In this document: positions 61,229-64,000 of the stretch, one piece after another
How positions within the stretch are numbered: position 1 is the stretch's first letter
How the letters are laid out: every line of letters begins with the position of its first letter
Assembly (NCBI GenBank): GCA_963779515.1
Contig: CAVZYN010000002.1
Location: 558,001 to 622,000 of the forward strand
Direction: 5' to 3'
DNA length: 64,000 nucleotides
Source: CAVZYN01 sp963779515
Lineage (GTDB): Bacteria > Pseudomonadota > Alphaproteobacteria > Rhizobiales > Hyphomicrobiaceae
Notes under the pieces: model-generated
Database searches by the model: none
Told to the model about the DNA's origin: nothing
Seen by the model: the letters and a program-made list of their open reading frames with translations, nothing else
Translations under genes and position numbers: made by a program

Positions 61229-62239
61229 ATGGCGGACGACCGGGTACGGGGACGGACGGGCTGGATCATCAGCGACGGCAAGATGGGCAATGATGTCCAG
61301 ACCCGTGGCGTGTTCGATGCGCTCGGGCTCGACTATCAAATGAAGTGCATCGAGCCGACCAGGCTGCAGGCGTGGTTGGCACCGTATGCCCGCGTTGGGC
61401 GTAGCAATGGTTTTAAGGCGCCAGGTGGACCCTTTACGGCGCCCTGGCCGGACTTCGTCATTTCCATTGGGCGACTGACCACGCCCTACATGCGCGCCAT
61501 GCGCGGCCATGCCGGATTCGCGACCTATCGGATCATCCTGCAGGATCCAAAAGTCTCATTGAAGACAGCTGACCTCTTTTGGATGCCGGAACATGACGGC
61601 CGTCGCGGGCCGAATATCGTTACAACCCTGACCGCCCCGCATAGCTTCAGCGCGCGACGGATCGCCGAGTTGCGCCGCACGATGCCGCCACAGATCGCGG
61701 CATTGCCGGGTCCGCGCGTCGCCGTCTTGTTGGGTGGGCCGCATGGGACGTTTCGCTACACGCCTCAAGCGCTGTCGGAACTGGTTGGCGCGTTGACGTC
61801 ACTCGGCGGCCTTGGCTGTGGGTTGATGATCACGCCGTCGCGGCGGACACCGCAAGATTTCGCGGCCGCGCTGGAGACCGCGACGCGCCATCTGCAGCGC
61901 ATCTTCTGGGATTTCAGCGGAGACAATCCTTATCCGCAATTTCTCGCGCACGCGGATGCCTTCATCGTGCCAGGCGACAGCGTCAATATGACAGGTGAGC
62001 CGGGCGCGACCGGAAAACCGATCTACGTGTTTTCGCCGGGCGGCGGCGGATCGGCGAAGTTTACTCGGTTTCATGATGCCATGCGGCGCGCTGGCGTGAC
62101 GCGGCCGATGCCGGCCCGGTTCGAGCGCCTCGAGACCTGGGCCTACCCGCCGTTGAACACCGCAGAGGCGATCGCTGCGGAGATCTCGGCGCGCTGGCTC
62201 AAGAGGCGCGAGATGATCGGGCGCGCAACGCGCGCATAA
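61229..62239 (+). CDS. ELM1-family (mitochondrial-fission-protein-like) protein
   Basis: A 336-residue protein of the ELM1 family, widespread in alphaproteobacteria and plants. GWIISDGKMGNDVQTRGVFD is the N-terminal signature, followed by PWPDFVISIGRLTTPYMRAM, RVAVLLGGPHGTFRYTPQAL, LMITPSRRTPQDFAAALETA, and FIVPGDSVNMTGEPGATGKP. The fold is related to GT-B glycosyltransferases, and the SVNMTGEP motif is where a nucleotide sugar would sit. The bacterial function is not settled. Start 61229 (MADDRVRG) is preferred over an upstream in-frame start at 61139 that adds a basic 30-residue tail. Confidence 0.88.
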   Translation: MADDRVRGRTGWIISDGKMGNDVQTRGVFDALGLDYQMKCIEPTRLQAWLAPYARVGRSNGFKAPGGPFTAPWPDFVISIGRLTTPYMRAMRGHAGFATYRIILQDPKVSLKTADLFWMPEHDGRRGPNIVTTLTAPHSFSARRIAELRRTMPPQIAALPGPRVAVLLGGPHGTFRYTPQALSELVGALTSLGGLGCGLMITPSRRTPQDFAAALETATRHLQRIFWDFSGDNPYPQFLAHADAFIVPGDSVNMTGEPGATGKPIYVFSPGGGGSAKFTRFHDAMRRAGVTRPMPARFERLETWAYPPLNTAEAIAAEISARWLKRREMIGRATRA

Positions 62240-62247
62240 CACCTTGG

Positions 62248-62270
62248 CAAGGCGAAAAGGGCCTTGTTTT
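62248..62270 (+). terminator. Weak Rho-independent terminator after the ELM1-family gene
   Basis: Stem CAAGGC / GCCTTG with a 7-nt loop, followed by TTTT. The stem is short but placed correctly. Confidence 0.5.
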
Positions 62271-62274
62271 GCCG

Positions 62275-62302
62275 TTGATTGGCCGCAACCGGTCGCTATA
62301 CT
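62275..62302 (+). promoter_or_regulatory. Candidate sigma-70-type promoter of the tripartite tricarboxylate transporter genes
   Basis: TTGATT (62275-62280) and TATACT (62297-62302) are separated by 16 bases. They lie about 73 bases upstream of the binding-protein ATG, with AGGGAGAG as its ribosome-binding site. Confidence 0.5.
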
Positions 62303-62374
62303 CCCGCGCGATCCGAGGACTGCCCGGAAAACGGACAGAAGGACCTCGGCCAAAAAACTTAGGGAGAGACTGAG

Positions 62375-63328
62375 ATGCAACGTAGAATGTTCTTGGCGGG
62401 TGCGACCGCGCTGGCGATGGCCGTGACCTTGCCGGTGTTGGCCGGCCCGGCGAAGGTTATGGTGCCAGGTGGCGCTGGCGGCGGCTGGGATGGCACGGGC
62501 CGCCTCGCGTTCGATGTCATGAACAAGGCCGGAATCTTTACGGAAGGCGCGACCTTCACGAACAAGGGCGGCGCCGCGGGCACGCTTGGTCTTGCGGACT
62601 TCGTCAAGAACAAGGGCCAGGACGACGCCGTGATGATCATGGGCGTGATCATGGTTGGCGGCATCATCGCCAACAAGTCGCCGGTTACACTCGATCAGGT
62701 GACGCCGCTTGGGCGTCTCACATTCGAATGGAACGCGCTGGCGGTGCCGGCCAGCAGCCCGATCAAAACGGTGAAAGAGTTTGTCGATGCACTGAAGGCG
62801 GATCCGGGCGCGATGGCGGTCGGTGGTGGTTCAGCGGGCGGCGTCGATCACGCAACGCTTGGCCTCATCGCCAAGGCTGCCGGTGTTCCCGGCGACAAGA
62901 TCAATTATGTCGGCTTCGCCGGCGGCGCGGAAATGTTGACAGCGCTTGGTGGCGGCCGCTTGAAGGCCGCCATTTCGGGCGTCTCCGAAATGAAGCAGCA
63001 GGCCGACGCCGGTCGCGTGCGGATCATCGCGGTGACATCGGCGGCCGGAGACAAGGCATTGAATGTGCCGTCGCTGAAGGAAGGCGGATTCGATGTCGTG
63101 CTCGGCAACTGGCGCGGCATCATGGGTGCGCCCGAGATGACGGCCGCTGGCAAGCAGGTGTGGACCGATCGTCTCAACAAAATGTGCGCCACCAAGGAAT
63201 GGAAAGAGGGCCTCGCGAAGCAGGGACTCGAGGATGCGTGCCTCACTGGCGATCAGTTCACTGCGTTCCTGAAAGACGAGCAGGCCAAATGGGCCGGCGT
63301 GTTGAAGGATGTCGGAATCGCGAAGTAA
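62375..63328 (+). CDS. tctC: Tripartite tricarboxylate transporter binding protein, TctC/BugT-like
   Basis: A 317-residue periplasmic protein of the Bug family with a signal peptide (QRRMFLAGATALAMAVTLPV). KVMVPGGAGGGWDGTGRLAF is the ligand-loop start typical of TctC, and LALAV-like later segments (LGRLTFEWNALAVPASSPIK) and INYVGFAGGAEMLTALGGGR follow. Bug proteins bind tricarboxylates, nicotinate, glutamate or other carboxylates. The linked tctB and tctA confirm a full TTT transporter. AGGGAGAG precedes the start. Confidence 0.93.
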   Translation: MQRRMFLAGATALAMAVTLPVLAGPAKVMVPGGAGGGWDGTGRLAFDVMNKAGIFTEGATFTNKGGAAGTLGLADFVKNKGQDDAVMIMGVIMVGGIIANKSPVTLDQVTPLGRLTFEWNALAVPASSPIKTVKEFVDALKADPGAMAVGGGSAGGVDHATLGLIAKAAGVPGDKINYVGFAGGAEMLTALGGGRLKAAISGVSEMKQQADAGRVRIIAVTSAAGDKALNVPSLKEGGFDVVLGNWRGIMGAPEMTAAGKQVWTDRLNKMCATKEWKEGLAKQGLEDACLTGDQFTAFLKDEQAKWAGVLKDVGIAK

Positions 63329-63430
63329 CCTGCGAATTCTCGGCTGAAATTGGACGGAGGGGCGCGACAAGCGTCCCTCCGTTTGTCTATGGTGACGAGC
63401 TAATCGATCGCTGAGGCTCGGAGAGGTGAC

Positions 63431-63949
63431 ATGGAGCGTTCCGGAGTTGACCGGCCCTGGTGGCTTGCCGCCACCGTCGTCGCGATCGGCGCCTTTTGGC
63501 TCTATGGATCGTCGTTGCTGCCACAGACAGCGAACTACGCTCGCGTTGGGCCAGGTCTCTATCTCACCATCGTCGGCATCGGTCTTGTCGTACTCGGATT
63601 GATCCTCGGCCTTCAGATCGCGCGTGGCGAACGGTTCGAGGCGCAGGATGCGGAAGACGCCGCCGCCGATGAACCGGCGCATTGGCCAGCATTCTGGACC
63701 GCCATCGCGGCCGCCGCGGTTCCGCTCTACACGATGCAGCGGTTCGGGTTCGTTCTCACGGCAACGTTGATGTTTGCCCTGACGACGCGCGCCTTCGGCT
63801 CGCGGAAACTGCTGCTGGATCTTTTGATCGGCGCCGCGCTCGGTGCGGCCGCGTGGTACGGCTTTTCGCTGCTTGGTGTCGGACTCGGCGACCCCTATAG
63901 AATTCCGAAGGCGGCCGAGTTGCTACCAGCTTTGATGCAGCGCCAGTGA
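63431..63949 (+). CDS. tctB: Tripartite tricarboxylate transporter small membrane subunit, TctB-like
   Basis: A 172-residue membrane protein with four hydrophobic segments: PWWLAATVVAIGAFWLYGSS, GPGLYLTIVGIGLVVLGLIL, HWPAFWTAIAAAAVPLYTMQ, and LLDLLIGAALGAAAWYGFSL. The small four-helix TctB pattern with a variable charged loop is clear. GAGAGG is six bases before the start. Encoded between tctC and tctA, as usual. Confidence 0.88.
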   Translation: MERSGVDRPWWLAATVVAIGAFWLYGSSLLPQTANYARVGPGLYLTIVGIGLVVLGLILGLQIARGERFEAQDAEDAAADEPAHWPAFWTAIAAAAVPLYTMQRFGFVLTATLMFALTTRAFGSRKLLLDLLIGAALGAAAWYGFSLLGVGLGDPYRIPKAAELLPALMQRQ

Positions 63950-63965
63950 GCGAGACAACGAAATC

Positions 63966-64000
63966 ATGAACACGCTCAATGCGCTGATGAATGGTTTTGG
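63966..64000 (+). CDS. tctA: Start of the large membrane subunit TctA (cut by the window end)
   Basis: The window ends 35 bases into a frame starting MNTLNALMNGF, the common N-terminus of TctA proteins. It lies 16 bases after the tctB stop. Identity rests on this short match plus gene order. Confidence 0.75.
   Translation, partial: MNTLNALMNGF

Overview
The window is high-GC, densely coded chromosomal DNA of an alphaproteobacterium. The best fit is Hyphomicrobiales (Rhizobiales), near the Nitrobacteraceae/Xanthobacteraceae. This rests on an E1-beta subunit with its own lipoyl domain after eno, an FtsB-like gene and pdhA; on the block argC / rpsI-rplM / thioesterase / enoyl-CoA hydratase / CoA-binding protein; on a bacterial ELM1-family gene; and on a cobalamin riboswitch upstream of a BtuB-type receptor. 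The placement comes from gene order and protein character, not from a database search. I recognised no rRNA, tRNA, CRISPR array, insertion sequence or prophage.

Layout. 1-4281: 3' end of ftsH, a nitroreductase, folP, a GNAT acetyltransferase and a tiny exported peptide. 4338-9239: purA, a small membrane protein, an orphan ParA-type ATPase with a small partner, a Nudix hydrolase and a frameshifted metallophosphoesterase. 9329-15819: an MFS transporter, an LprI-like gene with an in-frame stop, and a five-gene run (Tat-exported FAD oxidase, membrane protein, two unknown exported proteins, alpha/beta hydrolase). 15824-24048: a patatin-like lipase, then a vitamin B12 import locus (riboswitch, BtuB-like receptor, BtuF/C/D-like ABC system), a second patatin and an exported rhodanese. 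24074-30214: argC, a TerC-family protein, rpsI-rplM, a hotdog thioesterase, enoyl-CoA hydratase, a VOC protein and a CoA-binding protein.

30328-34177 is the accessory part. It has two unknown exported proteins, an AT-richer island whose single gene carries two copies of a D5/primase-C-terminal-like winged-helix module, a small conserved protein, and a decayed Phd/VapC toxin-antitoxin locus behind a perfect 19-bp palindrome. 34323-40729 is core carbon metabolism: eno, ftsB-like, pdhA, pdhB and pdhC, with a Uma2-family gene set between pdhB and pdhC. Two tandem, apparently paralogous small lipoproteins follow. 41942-50486 is one long plus-strand run: a PhyH-type dioxygenase, a DUF1028 protein, a complete Dpp/Opp-type peptide ABC transporter and, inside it, a MoaD/ThiS-like ubiquitin-fold protein and a cytoplasmic Asp-box (BNR) propeller. 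50523-57784 is an exopolysaccharide locus: polymerase/ligase, initiating phosphotransferase, glycosyltransferase, Wza-like exporter and a Wzc-like chain-length protein whose kinase domain has lost Walker A. 58004-64000 holds an NMT1/THI5-type ABC importer, an Lrp/AsnC regulator, an ELM1-family protein and the start of a tripartite tricarboxylate transporter.

Three genes are disrupted (metallophosphoesterase, LprI-like, antitoxin). These could be true pseudogenes or assembly errors, and I cannot tell which from the sequence alone. The most unusual items are the double D5-like protein in the island, the ubiquitin-fold plus propeller pair inside the peptide transporter operon, the tandem Cys-bounded lipoproteins, the 38-residue exported peptide and the decayed toxin-antitoxin locus.
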